Positions 11,133 to 22,800 are shown, counted from the stretch's first letter. The stretch is 64,000 bases of DNA from Acanthosepion esculentum (GCA_964036315.1 OZ038498.1:6074278-6138277); one strand, 5' to 3'. Notes: a model not told the origin generated them from the letters alone. Numbers and translations: made by a program.

Positions 11133-11270
11133 TTACTAAGCATAGCTTAGATATGGCACAAGGCTGAAAGTATGGAGCACCTAATGAGTATCGAACTCAC
11201 TACTCAGTAGTGATTGATTTAGTGAGGCAAGCTTGCTAGCCATTTCACCACATTGAAGTACCCTAATCGG
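11133..11270 (-). repeat. tRNA-like SINE, copy 2 of a direct pair
   Basis: Second copy at a period of 138 bases, with B-box-like GAGTTCGATACTC on the minus strand near 11190. The tandem arrangement suggests a dimer or a local duplication. Confidence 0.55.
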
Positions 11271-11274
11271 TTTT

Positions 11275-11760
11275 ACCCCATACAAATCATAAAAGCCACT
11301 AAGACTAGAATTAGGAACAGAAACATTAATAATGAGCGGGAAGAGAAAAGAGTAATCAGGAGGACAGCAGATAGTGATTGACATTGCATTTAAATTTTTG
11401 CAGATTAAAGTTGGCTGGAAAGCATAGAACCGGAAGGGAGTTCCACAAATGAGAAGTGCGAGAAAAGAAACTGTTAGCATAAAATTTATGTTTACAACTA
11501 ACCAGCTCAACTGTAAATTGATGAGATCTCTAATCCAGTCTAGTACTGTCTTAAATTCAAAAAGTCTAAGTACCTTAGTGAAGAGCTAATCCGAACAATT
11601 ACCATAGAAGTATTTAGAGAAAAGGCACAGAGGCAACCTTACAATGGTGAGAAAGTGACTGAAGCTAAGCTGCCAGATCAGGACTGATAATATTACTGAT
11701 TCTTCTTAGGATTTTATCAAGGAGCTCAAGGTAAATTGCAGGGCATTTATATGTATCTGT
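11275..11760 (-). pseudogene. LINE 3' fragment, same family as 10.2 kb
   Basis: On the minus strand CTTTTCTCGCACTTCTCATTTGTGG encodes, in a shifted frame, the FSRTSHLWNSLP end motif followed by FNLQKFKCNVNHYLLSS and a stop. Farther right, the AAGTGACTGAAG and ATTCTTCTTAGGATTTTATC blocks match the 10.5 kb copy. The frame is broken by indels, so it is inactive. Confidence 0.75.
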
Positions 11761-11764
11761 CTTT

Positions 11765-12400
11765 ATCCAGGACAATTACTGCCTATCACAGTTCAGTGTA
11801 AGACTACAATTTCCCTTTTATTAATGGGCAAACAAGAAAACTATTTGTATGCTTTGAAAAAGGAACTGCTCCGAACAAATTTTCCATCAATGTATATTTA
11901 TTTAGTTAAAGTAATATTTTCATTCGAAAAGGATGGAATCCATTTTGTTTTACTTTTTGGCTACTCCTGTAAATTAAAAAGATTGTTTATATCCATGACA
12001 AGTGTGTGGACCTTGAAAATGAATAATGATAATAATAAATTTTTCATTGACAACAAAGACTCTAAAGTATCCGTTTCTCAATTACAGATTTCATTTGTTT
12101 CACCTTTGCTATAAGAAGTTGAATGACTTAAATTTATTTCTGTTTTGTTTCATTAAGTAGAAATTTCAGCTGCAATAAATTAGCAGCAGAGGGAAACTTA
12201 AACAATAAATGTCATGACGATGTCGTCCTCAGTGTCAACAAACCGTTTTTCATAAAATTTCTACTAGTTTCATATAACTGAAAGAAACAGTACTTACCAG
12301 ATCACCCTCACAGTACTACGCTTCAGAAACAACAACAGCAACACTCAGAGTGGAATGAGGATGCGGCACAACTCAACACTGCCAACTGAGCAACACAATA
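11765..12400. other. Gene-free stretch
   Basis: A 96-codon plus-strand frame (11824-12114) was considered but is AT-rich, without family motifs or splice context. Nothing else recognised. Confidence 0.35.
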
Positions 12401-12907
12401 ACTCAGCACCAGAAAATCATAACTTTTTTTTATAACCATTTAAAAGTAATTTTTTAAGCATTAAAACCTTAATTAGTGAATATTTTTCTTCAAATAAGGC
12501 ATTTAAAAACGGTATTATTTAAAATATGAACCAGTTTTTTGTTTTTAATTATTTTTAATGAAGTAAATAGCAAAGAAATTTATTTTTTAATAAAGTAAAT
12601 TGACATATAATAACAATTCAATAAAGCTCGTTTTTAATTATTTTTAATAAATAAATAAATCGTTATGTAATTTATCTTTTAATAAAGTCAATTGACATTC
12701 TAAAATATTTTTATAAAAAATAATTTAATAATTTATGATTTACTTTATAATAAAAGTAATTGAAAACAAAAAAAACTAGTTCATATATTACATCATGCCT
12801 TTTCAAATGTCTTATTTGAAGAAAAATATTCACTAATTAATATTTTAATCCTTAATAAATTACTCTTAATTGATTATAAAAAACGTTGTTTTTCTAGTGA
12901 TGAGTTG
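12401..12907. mobile_element. Foldback/MITE element with arms of about 140 bp
   Basis: Left arm 12401-12546 and right arm 12762-12907 are reverse complements with substitutions. Both contain AATTAGTGAATATTTTTC, CTTCAAATAAG and TATGAAC in mirrored order. The outer ends are AACTCAGCACCAGAAAA and, inverted, AACTCATCACTAGAAAA. The centre has two direct copies of TTTTAATAAAGT(A/C)AATTGACAT. There is no coding frame, so this is a non-autonomous element; superfamily not assigned. Confidence 0.7.
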
Positions 12908-13330
12908 TCCCTTCTCATGATGTGAGAAGTGTGAGAGCCAACAGCTGATTGACACGAATTTTAATTAGCATGCTAAAAGAATCGATAGCTGCATTCGTCA
13001 CAGGTGGGAAAAATTTAAATCTGCATGGCACTTTATTCCAATTGGCTCATTCGCTTGCTTAAACTCAACGTTGATTCTGATTCCGCAGAACTGGGTTGGG
13101 TGTGAAAAAGTATTTGTTGTTAATATTCTTTTTTCATTCGGTTTTTCCAGTTATGAGTCCTTTTTTAAAGCCGATCGTTTTGTGTTCATTTTGTTTAGTT
13201 CTTTTTTCGTAACAGATTTAATGTTTAGTATAGAGCTTAGAAATAATTTGCAGTGTGTGAGAGGCAAGAAGTAAGGTATGTAGCAATATCAGCACGGCAA
13301 AGGGCACTCCTTTAAAGGCAAGGAAGGGCA
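12908..13330. other. Unassigned stretch
   Basis: Slightly less AT-rich than the surroundings. A 67-codon frame at 13071-13274 has no recognisable domain. It may be the body of the retroelement whose end lies just to the right. Confidence 0.3.
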
Positions 13331-13420
13331 AAAATATTTTAAGTCAAGTGATAGCGATTGCTGTATGAGTCGTACGATTTTTGAATCAAGCACGGGCAAC
13401 GCCGGGCCATGCTGCTAGTA

Positions 13421-13422
<2 letters not shown>
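13330..13422 (+). repeat. Retroelement 3' end running into (TA)n
   Basis: AATCAAGCACGGGCAACG, then CCGGGCCATGCTGCTAGTAG, resembles the conserved ACGGGCAACGCCGGG...AGCTAGT end found in many invertebrate retroposons; this is recalled, not searched. A TA array follows immediately. Confidence 0.45.

Positions 13423-13501
<79 letters not shown>
13423..13501. repeat. (TA)n microsatellite
   Basis: More than 35 TA units following GTGTGTG. Confidence 0.95.
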
Positions 13502-13502
<1 letters not shown>

Positions 13503-13754
13503 CCAGAAAGTTAAAAAAAAAAAAAAATCACCATGCCACAACAAGAACCTACTCAAATGTTATGAAAACAGTTTTATCATCATAATCTTTGTCATTATTA
13601 AGAGGAAAGATCAAAGTATTTTTTTAAATATTTAATTAAATTTTTTACTCCTTTTTAATACATTCAAAATTTTTTGTTTTTCTTGTGTCAGCAAATGTAC
13701 TAACTTTTAGCATAGCAAATTTTAGTTTCTCTTTTTTTTTATGGTGACAGACAC

Positions 13755-14925
13755 ATTAATTTGTAAATTCTTGCAAAAATCAAATGATTGTCAGATTTTA
13801 ATAAAATTTTCAGGACTTATTCACAAATGAATTGAATTATTTTAAAATTTTTGTAATTAGAAAATCTTGGTAAAAATATTTTTTTTTTTACATGTGTTTC
13901 ACCCTCTTAATTTTATGAAAACCTGAGGAATTCAATGTGATAATTTTTAGTGACTGTATTAGTTAAAAGCAGAATTCTTTGAAGAATAGAAATCACTGAA
14001 TTTTTTTTGTAACATCGGACTGTGTCTTAATGAAAATCTATTCTGAATTGAAAAAAACCCAGCTAAGACATTATTTAATTAGAGAAGCTTTTAAATGCTT
14101 TTATGAATAATATATATTAAACACAATATTGTCTGAAGAAAAAAATATTTTGATGAAAAATGAATCTTTACAAGATTGTTTACATTTTTGTAAAATTTTA
14201 AATTGTATAATTTATAAATTTTTAAAATCTTTTAAAATTCACTTTCAATGGTGCAACTCTTAGGAAATATTGTTAAGTAAAACTATATTTTCTAATCATT
14301 TATTGCAAAGCTTATTACGATCTGATACTCCTGAATATTTTTAAAAAGAATTTCGATTTGTTTTTGTATGTGTATAATCTTGCAGAATTTGTAAGTACAG
14401 ATGTCCCTACCTGACATTATTATTAAAAGGTCACGTGTTTTAAGGGATGTCCACTCCTTATAAAAAAAAAAACCCTCATATAAAATTTATCAGTTGCTAG
14501 TAATTCTGATTTACCATACTTAACTGTTAACACGTTAGCCTGTTAATAAATCAGTCAACACGTCAGAAAATCAAGACCTTGTGGTTAAGAATTGCTTTTT
14601 TTATGCTATAAGTAAATAATATTTGTTTCAAATCAGATTAATTTAACTTTAAATTTGCTAATTATCCTCAAATAATGTTTTAGAAATATATATTTTATTT
14701 TTGCAAGATTTTTAAAAACGAGAATTAACTTTTGTTTACTAATGTGTGAAAATGGCCGATTTTGCTGAAAAAAAAAAAAATTATTTCCAATCAATATAAT
14801 TTTGGTTTGAAATACACCAGGGGATTTTGCTGACTGGAAATGGTAAATTTTAATCCTTTAGCTTTCAATTAAAGGTAAAATGAAAGCTTCACTGAAAGCT
14901 TTTTTAGAAAATTAATTTTAAATCT
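13755..14925 (+). repeat. Dispersed repeat, inverse copy of 29.36-30.69 kb
   Basis: The reverse complement is collinear with 29355-30690. Shared blocks include AATTGAAAGCTAAAGGATT, ATATTGATTGGAA, TCTAATTAAATAATGTC, ATTCATTTGTGAATAAG and TTTTACCAAGATTTTCTA, in the same order with many substitutions and indels. No frame longer than about 60 codons is open. It is an old, non-coding repeat of about 1.2 kb whose class is unknown. Confidence 0.75.
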
Positions 14926-14942
14926 TAAGTTTTGCAAATTAC

Positions 14943-14983
14943 TGGGGGGGGGGGTACCTACATACATACATATATATATATTG
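14943..14983. repeat. Poly-G, (TACA)n and (TA)n
   Basis: A run of ten G is followed by TACA and TA repeats. Confidence 0.85.
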
Positions 14984-15099
14984 GACTCTTCCACTGATTT
15001 TGATGTACAGTTCACTTTTAAGATAACCAACACACAAATGATTTGATTATAGTGCTGAAGGCTTGTTTTCCAGAAGAATTGATAACAGGAAAATTGTTC

Positions 15100-15470
15100 A
15101 GTGTGTCACAGACGTCTCTTCTACTCCAATAGCTTCATGTCTCGCACATCTCGCCTATGGAACTCCCTTCCCTATTACTGTTTCCCTGACAAATACAATC
15201 TCCAACGGTTTAAGTGTAGCGTCAATCGACATCTCCAGTTGCCTTGATCTATACACTTCCCTTCTCCACATCCTTTCATTTCTCATTCCTGTCTGCTCTC
15301 GCTCCGGATCTTTTGTGGCCCTCTTGCCTTGATCGACCCACTGTCTTTCTCTTTCTCTACATCCCTTCCCTTGCCACTCCTATCTGCTCTTCCTCCAACC
15401 CCCTCTTTAACCCCTTGCGTGATAGTGGCCTCCGGCCTTGCTTGGGGTGATATGATTATAAAAAAATAAA
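15100..15470 (+). pseudogene. LINE 3' end with 3' UTR
   Basis: In the plus frame ending with TGA at 15245-15247 the sequence reads NSFMSRTSRLWNSLP, YYCFPDKYNLQRFKC and SVNRHLQLP, the C-terminal signature of the jockey/CR1-like LINE also seen at 10.2, 11.3 and 58.3 kb. A pyrimidine-rich 3' UTR of about 200 bases follows, ending in an A-rich tail near 15460-15490. Other open frames listed here by translation, including the 89-residue one, are out of register with this motif. It lies between 15034-15060 and 15490-15600, both similar to parts of the SINE at 27.4 kb, so it may be nested within a SINE. Confidence 0.8.
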
Positions 15471-15489
15471 AAAGAAACAAAAAAAACAA

Positions 15490-15600
15490 GTCTGCAAACA
15501 GCCCTTCTCAAGTCTAAATTCGGAGTTTTTCTTCTCCTAGACTGGTTGCTATGCAAGGCTAGAGAACCCAGTCTGCTTTACTATTTAACCAAATATTTAA
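15490..15600 (-). repeat. Fragment of the tRNA-type SINE body
   Basis: AAATTCGGAGTTTTTCTTC, TCCTAGACTGGTTGC, CCCAGTCTG and CTATTTAACC match the SINE body at 36.23-36.32 kb in the same orientation. The head is missing. Confidence 0.55.
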
Positions 15601-16785
15601 TCTCACATGGAAGCATCTCTCTGTTCATCTGAAGTGAGTTAAGCGGAGAATTTTTCCATATACTATTGTATAATGCTATTATCTCTCCTTTATGATATTA
15701 AATTTTTTTCATCCTGAATATAGGCATTGATTTGTTCTTTGACTTTATAATCTCATCTATATATTTACAAAAATGCATATTTACATAGCGTATAATGAAA
15801 AACAATAATGTAGTTATATTGAGCTATATTTCAACATATTTGCTGTACTATCTACCTGTCCTTATCAATGCTCCGTTCTGAAACTTCAAATTCTTTTCTA
15901 GCAATTTGTTAATATTGATGTTTTATAATTAATTCTCATGTCTTTAGTATTGAAATCTTTTTCACGTCGCTGTCAGGGTTGGTTGTGAGCTAGAGCAAAA
16001 ACATTAAAAAATAGTTAAACAGAAAATAAATAAAAAATTGGGTACTCGATGAAAAATAAAATCCTTTATTTTTATTTTGAGCCAAATTCTTTTCTTGCAT
16101 TTTTGGTAGAATAATCTTCAGTGAAGTTGGATTGAAGGAAAAAAAATACTTTCCATTTTGAAATTGGCTTTAGATTTAGTTTCAGAAATTGAAAGGAAAG
16201 AAAGAAACCTTGTAATACTATGAAAAATGTCTGATATTGTTCCTCTTAGAAATAAGACAAAATAAGGAAGGAACTGAGGAGGAATAGAAAAAAATGTTGG
16301 TCTAGAAATTAAAATCTAGACATCTTTTAAAATGCTTTTAGCATTTGATTCTGTTCTGGTTTTGATTTCAATTTTTGAAAAGATTCTTTATGATATCCTG
16401 TTGTAATAGATCTTTTCCTTTTTTTCCTTTTTTTTGTCAAGTGATATTAGCTTCGATAGAGTGATTTCTTTCTCTCTCTGTCTTTATTGGCACTCATGAA
16501 TTTGTGTGCAGGCACATGTGACTATGAAATTTCTACTGCATTTCAAAAATCCTTTTGCTGAAAAAGAATAAATTTTCTCTTGCTTTTGATATCAAATATA
16601 AATTATATGATTGGGATTTTCTTTCGTTTTGTTTTTTAGTCAAACATGGAAGATTCAGATTTTTATTCTTTCATCAATATGGCAGATTTTATATACAAAA
16701 GAAGCTGCATTTTCATGCTATGTCCCTTATGGACGTAAGCAATCATGAATCTCCATAAAATATTTTTCATTATCTGTAACTTACC
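15601..16785. other. Gene-free AT-rich stretch
   Basis: No gene supported. A 67-codon frame at 16555-16758 lacks motifs and splice context. Confidence 0.4.
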
Positions 16786-16789
16786 GTGC

Positions 16790-16915
16790 CTGGTTTGAGA
16801 GTCCAGTTATTTAACCCATAGCTGCTGGGAAAAGAGATACCTTTCCCAAGAGTATTTGTGTGAAAGGGAACACTACAGATTAGGCTGGCATTTGAACTCA
16901 GCTGTGTGTCAATAT
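16790..16915 (-). repeat. tRNA-type SINE, truncated
   Basis: Reading the minus strand, GAGTTCAAATGCC stands at the B-box position and the body contains CAGCAGCTATGGGTTAAATA, as in the 36.3 kb copy. The 5' half of the tRNA head is lost or not recognisable. Confidence 0.55.
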
Positions 16916-16929
16916 CTGTTACAACTTCT

Positions 16930-18076
16930 TTTTGCTTTCTATGTGCCATATCCTTTCAGGATGTAGGTGATCATGGCTCTCCACCTTCTCTTTATTCCTT
17001 GCAGCTCTCGACAATTTCCTTCCCTCTGCCACCTACCCCAGATACGTTCTGTCATCCACTTGCTTAAGGCCGCTTGTTTTCCCTTGTCTCTCTTTCCCTC
17101 TATTTGACCCGTGACGATCAGATTCTCCAGGCCCTCCTTCCTCATTATGTGTCCCAGGAACGTCAGCTGCCTCTTCCTGATGTTAAGTATAAGCCTCCTC
17201 CTTGTTTGCATCCTCTCTAAGACCTCATCGTTCCCCACACACTCAGTCCATGATATCCTTAGCATCTTTCTGTAGAATCACATCTCTATCTCCACGAGTC
17301 TCTTCTTCATCTTTGAGGAAATCATCTAAAATTTGCTGCAGATGTTATGTAACAGCTCAGTATTCCTTTCTTCATTACCAAAGAAATCTTCCTGTCTCAC
17401 AATACTCTGCCCAGCTTTTGGAACGCGTCCTTGGCCATTGCAATATGTCTAAAGTGTTGTAGCTACCGTCCTCTGTCAGAACACTTCCCAGATACTTAAA
17501 CTTCCGACTCTGCTTGATTCTAGTGTTCTTGACCTGCAAATCGCATTTCGGGCTCATCTTTTTACTGATGACCATGCATTCTGTTTTCTTATAGTTTATG
17601 CTTAGTCCCTTCTTCACACTCTCCGTCGCTATCTGCTGTAGAAGATTTTGTAATTTCTTTTCCGTGTCTGCTATCAGTACTGAGTCATCTGCCTACCTTA
17701 TGTTTTTAAGATTGCAGTCGACAATGCTAAATCCCAGTAGGGTTTCAAATTCTCTCAGAATTGTCTCTCTGTATAGGTTGAACAGGTCTGGTGAGAAGAT
17801 GCATCCTTGCCTTACACCCCTTTCTATTTTTGTATGTTCACTGAACTCCTCCCCTATGCATGCTGTTTGCTGCCACTACAGGTTCTTGATTATTCTGATA
17901 TCTTTGCCGAATATATCAAGGTTGCTGAGCAGTTCCAGCAGATCCTTGTGGCATACTTTGTTGAGACCTTTGCATTTGTTTGGGTTAATAATAACTGGTT
18001 GATAACATGAAGCAGAAGATATCAAAGTTGGAATAAAATCTACATTCCTTGTTGTTAAATCCATTGTTATAAACAA
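16930..18076 (-). pseudogene. LINE reverse transcriptase pseudogene, catalytic YADD changed to stop
   Basis: On the minus strand this is the RT region and C-terminus of a non-LTR retrotransposon, clade not assigned. In order: NPNKCKGLNKVCHKDLLELL near 18000-17940; RGVRQGC and SPDLFNLY near 17830-17770; ADDSVLIAD near 17690-17660; KKGLSINYKKTECMVISKK; KFKYLGSVLTEDGSY; then, in other frames, LRISWTECVGNDEVLERM, RQLTFLGHIMRKEGLENL and GQIEGKRDKGKQ. The tyrosine codon of YADD is a TAG, and two or more frameshifts lie between 17265 and 17420, so the copy is dead. Relatives are at 45.2, 53.3 and 55.4 kb. Confidence 0.88.
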
Positions 18077-18237
18077 TTTAGCTTATAATAAATAAATGAT
18101 TTTCAATTCATTTGAAATCAAGAATCTAGGATCAATTTATTTTGATGACAGTATTTGATAACAGCAGCTGTGATTATAATAAATGCCTTTTGTGTAAGTA
18201 ATATTGAAATCTTAAAAGATCAAAAGGACTCTGATTA

Positions 18238-18249
18238 ATATATATATAT

Positions 18250-18295
<46 letters not shown>
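18238..18295. repeat. (TA)n microsatellite
   Basis: A TA run with one interruption near 18260. Confidence 0.95.
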
Positions 18296-18296
<1 letters not shown>

Positions 18297-18349
18297 CCTT
18301 TATATTTAAAGGTTTGCTGGTTCCTGTTTGCAAATCTATTTCATTATTT

Positions 18350-18860
18350 AAGTAATGTATCGCAAATGGAGTATTGCTGCCATATTTGGGTGGGAGCTGC
18401 CTGGTCTTCACATTCCATTCTTGATAGAATTCAAAAGCATCTTTGAATCCTTGTTGGAGAAGAATCATTTTCCATCCTTCAATCTCTCTCTCACAAGTGC
18501 GATGTGTGCCAAGTATCTTACTGCTCTGTTGCTACTTCCATGGAAAGTGCTCGGACGAACTACATTCCTTGGTTCTGCCAGGTCTATCCTTCACAGCTAA
18601 GATCCACCATGCCACTGACATAGTAGCAAACCACCCATATTCCCCATGGATTCCTTTGGCAAGAAGCAAATTCCACTCAAACAGCTTCTTTCCACAAACA
18701 GACTCCTAAGAGGATGTTTCTCCGATCACTACAATCTTAACCTCTTCAAGTTTAGAGTTAACTGTTCATTTCCCCTCTTATTTATATGAAATACCCCTTA
18801 ATGTAACCCTCTACCTTGAGTGGCATTTGAGCCTTTTACAGGGTTAAACTTACTGTACAA
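18350..18860 (+). pseudogene. LINE 3' fragment, second L2/CR1-like family
   Basis: The plus strand reads CHIWVGAAWSSHSILDRIQKHL at the start, the equivalent of the YCCHIW...QRR segment of CR1/L2-like ORF2. Farther on, in shifted frames, come SDHYNLNLFKFRVN and a stop. The 3' UTR TAACCCTCTACCTTGAG with GGGTTAAAC and an A-rich tail is shared with fragments at 37.35 and 50.96 kb, which defines a family distinct from the one ending in NLQKFKCN. Frame breaks and the truncated 5' end make it inactive. Confidence 0.72.
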
Positions 18861-19405
18861 AGAAAAAGAAAAAGAAATTGAGCAGGAATTCAACATGACT
18901 TTTTTTTTTTTATTAAGCAGATTGTCTTGTTCTTTACTAATGACAGAAATTTCATGAAAAGGTTCATTTAAAGAGAAAAGTGGTTGATTTTATTGTAAAA
19001 AATTAAATTGTATTGATTGTTAGATTTTAATAATTGCATTAAATTGAAAACCAGAAGCTTTGCACTTTTAACTATTATTAATTTACTGCTGAACCGTATT
19101 TATGTTCTGAATCAGTCCCTTTTAATATATTAAAGATTTTTATATACCAGAATGGTGCTGAAAGATCTTTTTATGTTTAAGCTGATCTCTCATTGTTTCT
19201 TATTGGGAAATAGGTTGACACTTTGAACAGAACACTGGAGGGCAAAAGTATGAGGATGGGAGAAAATGAGAGAGGAGAAAAAAATTGTGGGGAAAAGAGA
19301 GGGGGGAAATATATTTTGTTCATCTGGGTTCATAGGTACCTAAAAATATTTACTTAAATGCCTGCACCCTGACATAATCTCAGTTCTCTCATTTAGTAAG
19401 AGACC

Positions 19406-19407
<2 letters not shown>
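18861..19407. other. Gene-free stretch
   Basis: Nothing recognised. A purine-rich patch lies at 19240-19310. Confidence 0.35.

Positions 19408-19440
<33 letters not shown>
19408..19440. repeat. (TA)n at the left end of the long-TIR element
   Basis: Uninterrupted TA units. Confidence 0.9.
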
Positions 19441-19441
<1 letters not shown>

Positions 19442-20057
19442 GAAAAACAAACACTTACAATACCATAGGTGATATTTACTTCATTGAGGTCAATAAAAAT
19501 GGCCTCAATTCTTCAGACCTGTAAACCAAATGTAAATGGAAAAAATCACTCCAGGTTTAAAACTTAAGAATAAATTTATTTTAAATATACTAATCTCATA
19601 TTGAGAGAGTGGGGGAAAGAAAGATGTAAATTTGTGATTGTGTTAGAGGAGGGGAGAAAGCAGATGGTGTATATATATAGAGAGAGGAGTGAAAGAGAGA
19701 ATAATTGAATTGACAGTGTGACCAAGAGAGTTTATCTCAGTTGTATTAACTGACCTGTGGTGACCTAATTTAACATATGGGTTGTGGACATAAGTTGTTA
19801 CATAAAATGGCAGTTGAGAATAAAATTAAGGAAAGGGTAAATCAAAGTACTGCGGAGTCGATGAGAATTGAAAAAAGATTTATAGTGTAAAATCAAAATT
19901 CTGTCTGGATCCTTCTTTGGTCAAGATTCTGACACATGTATTCAATTTAAAAAAATGTTTATAATTTATATTAAAAATAGTGGCTGGTTAAGAACATTCT
20001 AAAAATATTTAGAACTTAGCTAAAGATTTCAAATTTAACATAAAAACACATATTTTA

Positions 20058-20098
<41 letters not shown>

Positions 20099-20590
20099 TA
20101 AAATTAAACATATTATAAAATATATAAAATGAGCAAGATTCCCAAAACTCCTATAATCTAAATAAACTTATTAAAGTTTAACAGGATATGAAGAGACTTT
20201 ATAAACTAAGTTAATGGGATCTGAATTAACTATCTAGTATATATCTACTAAGATTACAAGTTTACATCTCTAAGTTCAATAAGTATCTATATGAGAAACC
20301 TTTTATATAAATTAACATGTAGTACCCAATTTGTTCAAAAATATATTTAACTGCTTTCTATTTTTAATATATACATTTCAATAATGATAGTCACAGTGGA
20401 AACATCAGAAGTCTAAAAAAAAACAAACAACTTAATAAATACATAACACACATGGTTAACATCAATAGAAAATATGAGCACTTTTTTCCATTTCCATTTG
20501 GTTTACAGGTCTGAAGATTTGAGGCCATTTTTATCAACCTCAATGAAATAAATATCACCTATGGTATTTTAAGTTTGTTTTCATTATATA
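19434..20590. mobile_element. 1.16-kb non-autonomous transposon with long terminal inverted repeats
   Basis: The left arm (about 19434-19546) and the right arm (about 20482-20590) are reverse complements over about 110 bases with few differences. Both contain ATACCATAGGTGATATTTA, TTCATTGAGG, AAAAATGGCCTCAA and TTCAGACCTGTAAACCAAAT. The ends abut TATATA on both sides, compatible with a TA or TATA target. The interior has no open frame above about 60 codons. Superfamily is not assigned. Confidence 0.8.
20059..20096. repeat. (TA)n inside the long-TIR element
   Basis: Uninterrupted TA units. Confidence 0.9.
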
Positions 20591-20599
20591 ATGATTATT

Positions 20600-21400
20600 A
20601 CTCTGTCTTTGACATAGAGCTCTCACTTGATTTATATCCTCTTGGAAATTCCATACGGATTACCAATATTTTTATTATATATGAAATTTACTTTTGGCTG
20701 GGGTAATAAAGTATGTAGAGCAGATTAAAATTATAACATGTGAAATGTATACCCTTAATCACTACCTAGGTTTCTACTGTTAGGTGGCATCAGTTGGTAG
20801 AGTACATGTTCACATTTTATAATTTTATATATATATATAGTAATGTATTGGGTAAACTCTAGTTAAGAAAAAGAAGAAAGAAAACGGTTAAATTTTATTC
20901 TTTCATATCAAAGACTCTTTCAGGGCACATATTCTGCAATTGTCTTTAACTCTTGATTCCATCAACAATTGTCTTACTTAATATTCTTGCTCTTGTAAAT
21001 CAAATCAGTAAGTGTAACATCAATGAATTTATATTTTCTTGTAATCTTTACAGGATTGACATGAAGAAAATGCTTCTTAACTGAAATCATAATTTTCCTT
21101 CTCCATTATTTTTTTTTCTATAAGGTTGAACCTGAAAGTTTCTTACATATTTTTTTTGCTGTCATTGAATCAGATTTACTTATGCCAGCATTAGTCATGA
21201 TTTATTAATCATATAAAAAGTAATCTGACAATATGCTATATTCTTCAGGTAAATATTTTCTTAAGTAGTCAATTTTAACAAACTCGCTTACAGTATACTC
21301 AATTTGTCTTTCCTTGTTGCACCTTGTTCATAGATAAATGAATGCAAGACTTTGACATCTTAATAAAATAGATATCAGTTTAAAATAAAGAAAATATATT
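20600..21400. other. Gene-free stretch
   Basis: No gene supported. GGCATCAGTTGGTAGAGTAC at 20785-20804 resembles a tRNA A-box region, but no B box follows. Confidence 0.35.
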
Positions 21401-21407
21401 TTAAGTT

Positions 21408-21530
21408 GTGAATTTTAGAATTTTCAGTTCTTTGAAGCTGTGAATTTTAGAATTTTCAGTTCTTTGAGGTTGTGAATTTTAGAATTTTCAGTTCTTTGAG
21501 GCTGTGAATTTTAGAATTTTCAGTTCTTTG
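21408..21530. repeat. Minisatellite, 32-bp unit, about 4 copies
   Basis: GTGAATTTTAGAATTTTCAG begins at 21408, 21440, 21472 and 21504. The copies are nearly identical. Confidence 0.95.
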
Positions 21531-21836
21531 CTATTTTCCATGAGAGAAATTGGAGAAAAACACATAACATTCAACTTGCTAACTAGCAGGATGAGTGAAC
21601 ATAGTCTTTTAGAATTTGATTACATCAAAATTAGTTTCTAATTTAGGACAAAGTTAAATTTGCTTCTTGTTCCAACTTTTCTTCATTATTATACTAATGT
21701 GGCAACCAGCTGCAAACAGATAACAAATACTTGGTTTTCAAAAATTAGATTCCAACTGGAAATGTTGTTAACAAAAGTGAACATTGTTTTTAATTTTGTG
21801 TTTAGTCTTATGTACCATACCTATCCAGTTATATAT

Positions 21837-21917
21837 TCAATGAGCTTGCAACCTGCATGCTCTTCAATGAGCTTGCGACCTGCATGCTCTTCAATGAGCT
21901 TGTGACCTGCATGCTGT
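21837..21917. repeat. Minisatellite, 27-bp unit, 3 copies
   Basis: TCAATGAGCTTGC(A/G)ACC repeats at 21837, 21864 and 21891. It is the source of the serine-rich end of the plus-strand frame at 21660-21905, which is not considered a gene. Confidence 0.95.
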
Positions 21918-22219
21918 TATATAACAATTTAGGAAAATAGAATTTATTCAGCATATACAGTTGTTTACAAATTTATTCAAGGTAGTTTTTATTTTTACAC
22001 TTTCTGATTAATCATTCCAAATTTGATGACACTTACTCATTTTTAGTAAACAGTAATTTTTAATATATGAATTGATAATAAATAAGAAAATATTAATATT
22101 ACTTTATTTCTCTAATTATTGATATAATGTTTGCTTAAGTATTCACCTGCCACCCCTCAACTAATACTTAGCCAAGATTTCTTTTGATGACAATAGACAT
22201 TTTCTATATCCTTCAATAA

Positions 22220-22720
22220 GACTTCTGCATCTCTTTAGAAGTAGTATTTTCAATTCTTCTTCTTTACAGAGCCATTCCAAATATTTCAGATTCAATGAAT
22301 TCCATTGTTAAACAGCAGTTTTCAATTCATGTCAGAAATGTTTGATTGGATTTCGGCCAGATGATTGAGAAGGCTATTGCCATAACCATATTCTCCTTAA
22401 ACAATTCTCAGGTTTTCAAAGTATATAACAAATTTTTCCAAAGATATTTTATTGAATTAATTTTCCCCTTCAATCTTAATGAGTTTCCCAGTACTTGCTG
22501 TACTAGAGTCGTCCTCATAAAATGATATGTCCACACCATATGTTGAAATGCTATTTTTTTCATTATGCACTGTTTTTTGTTTTTTTTCTTTATTGCTGGT
22601 TATCTTCTAAAAGTTCAATATTTTGATTTGTCTGATGAAATAACTGTATTTTGATTGAGCCCAAATTGTTTTAGCAAATGTTATATGACCACAAAAAGTG
22701 CTCTGTAGTAGCTTTTTGTG
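22220..22720 (-). pseudogene. Tc1-like transposase remnant
   Basis: Read on the minus strand in several frames, the segment preserves the order of a Tc1 DDE transposase. A piece like WAQSKYSYFIRQIKI lies near 22650-22600, at the place of the second strand with the first aspartate. GKLIKIEG with KYLWKNLLYTL lies near 22490-22430. Near 22370-22330, WPK or WQ is followed by QSSGRNPIKHF, corresponding to the SPDLNPIEHLW motif. Stops and indels are frequent and the catalytic residues are lost, so no active protein is possible. Terminal repeats were not found. Confidence 0.65.
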
Positions 22721-22800
22721 CAACCCCTCCATGAAATCATTGATTTATTATTGTACAAATTGTTGAAACCTGTCCATCTGTTTAAGTGTTCTTGATATCC

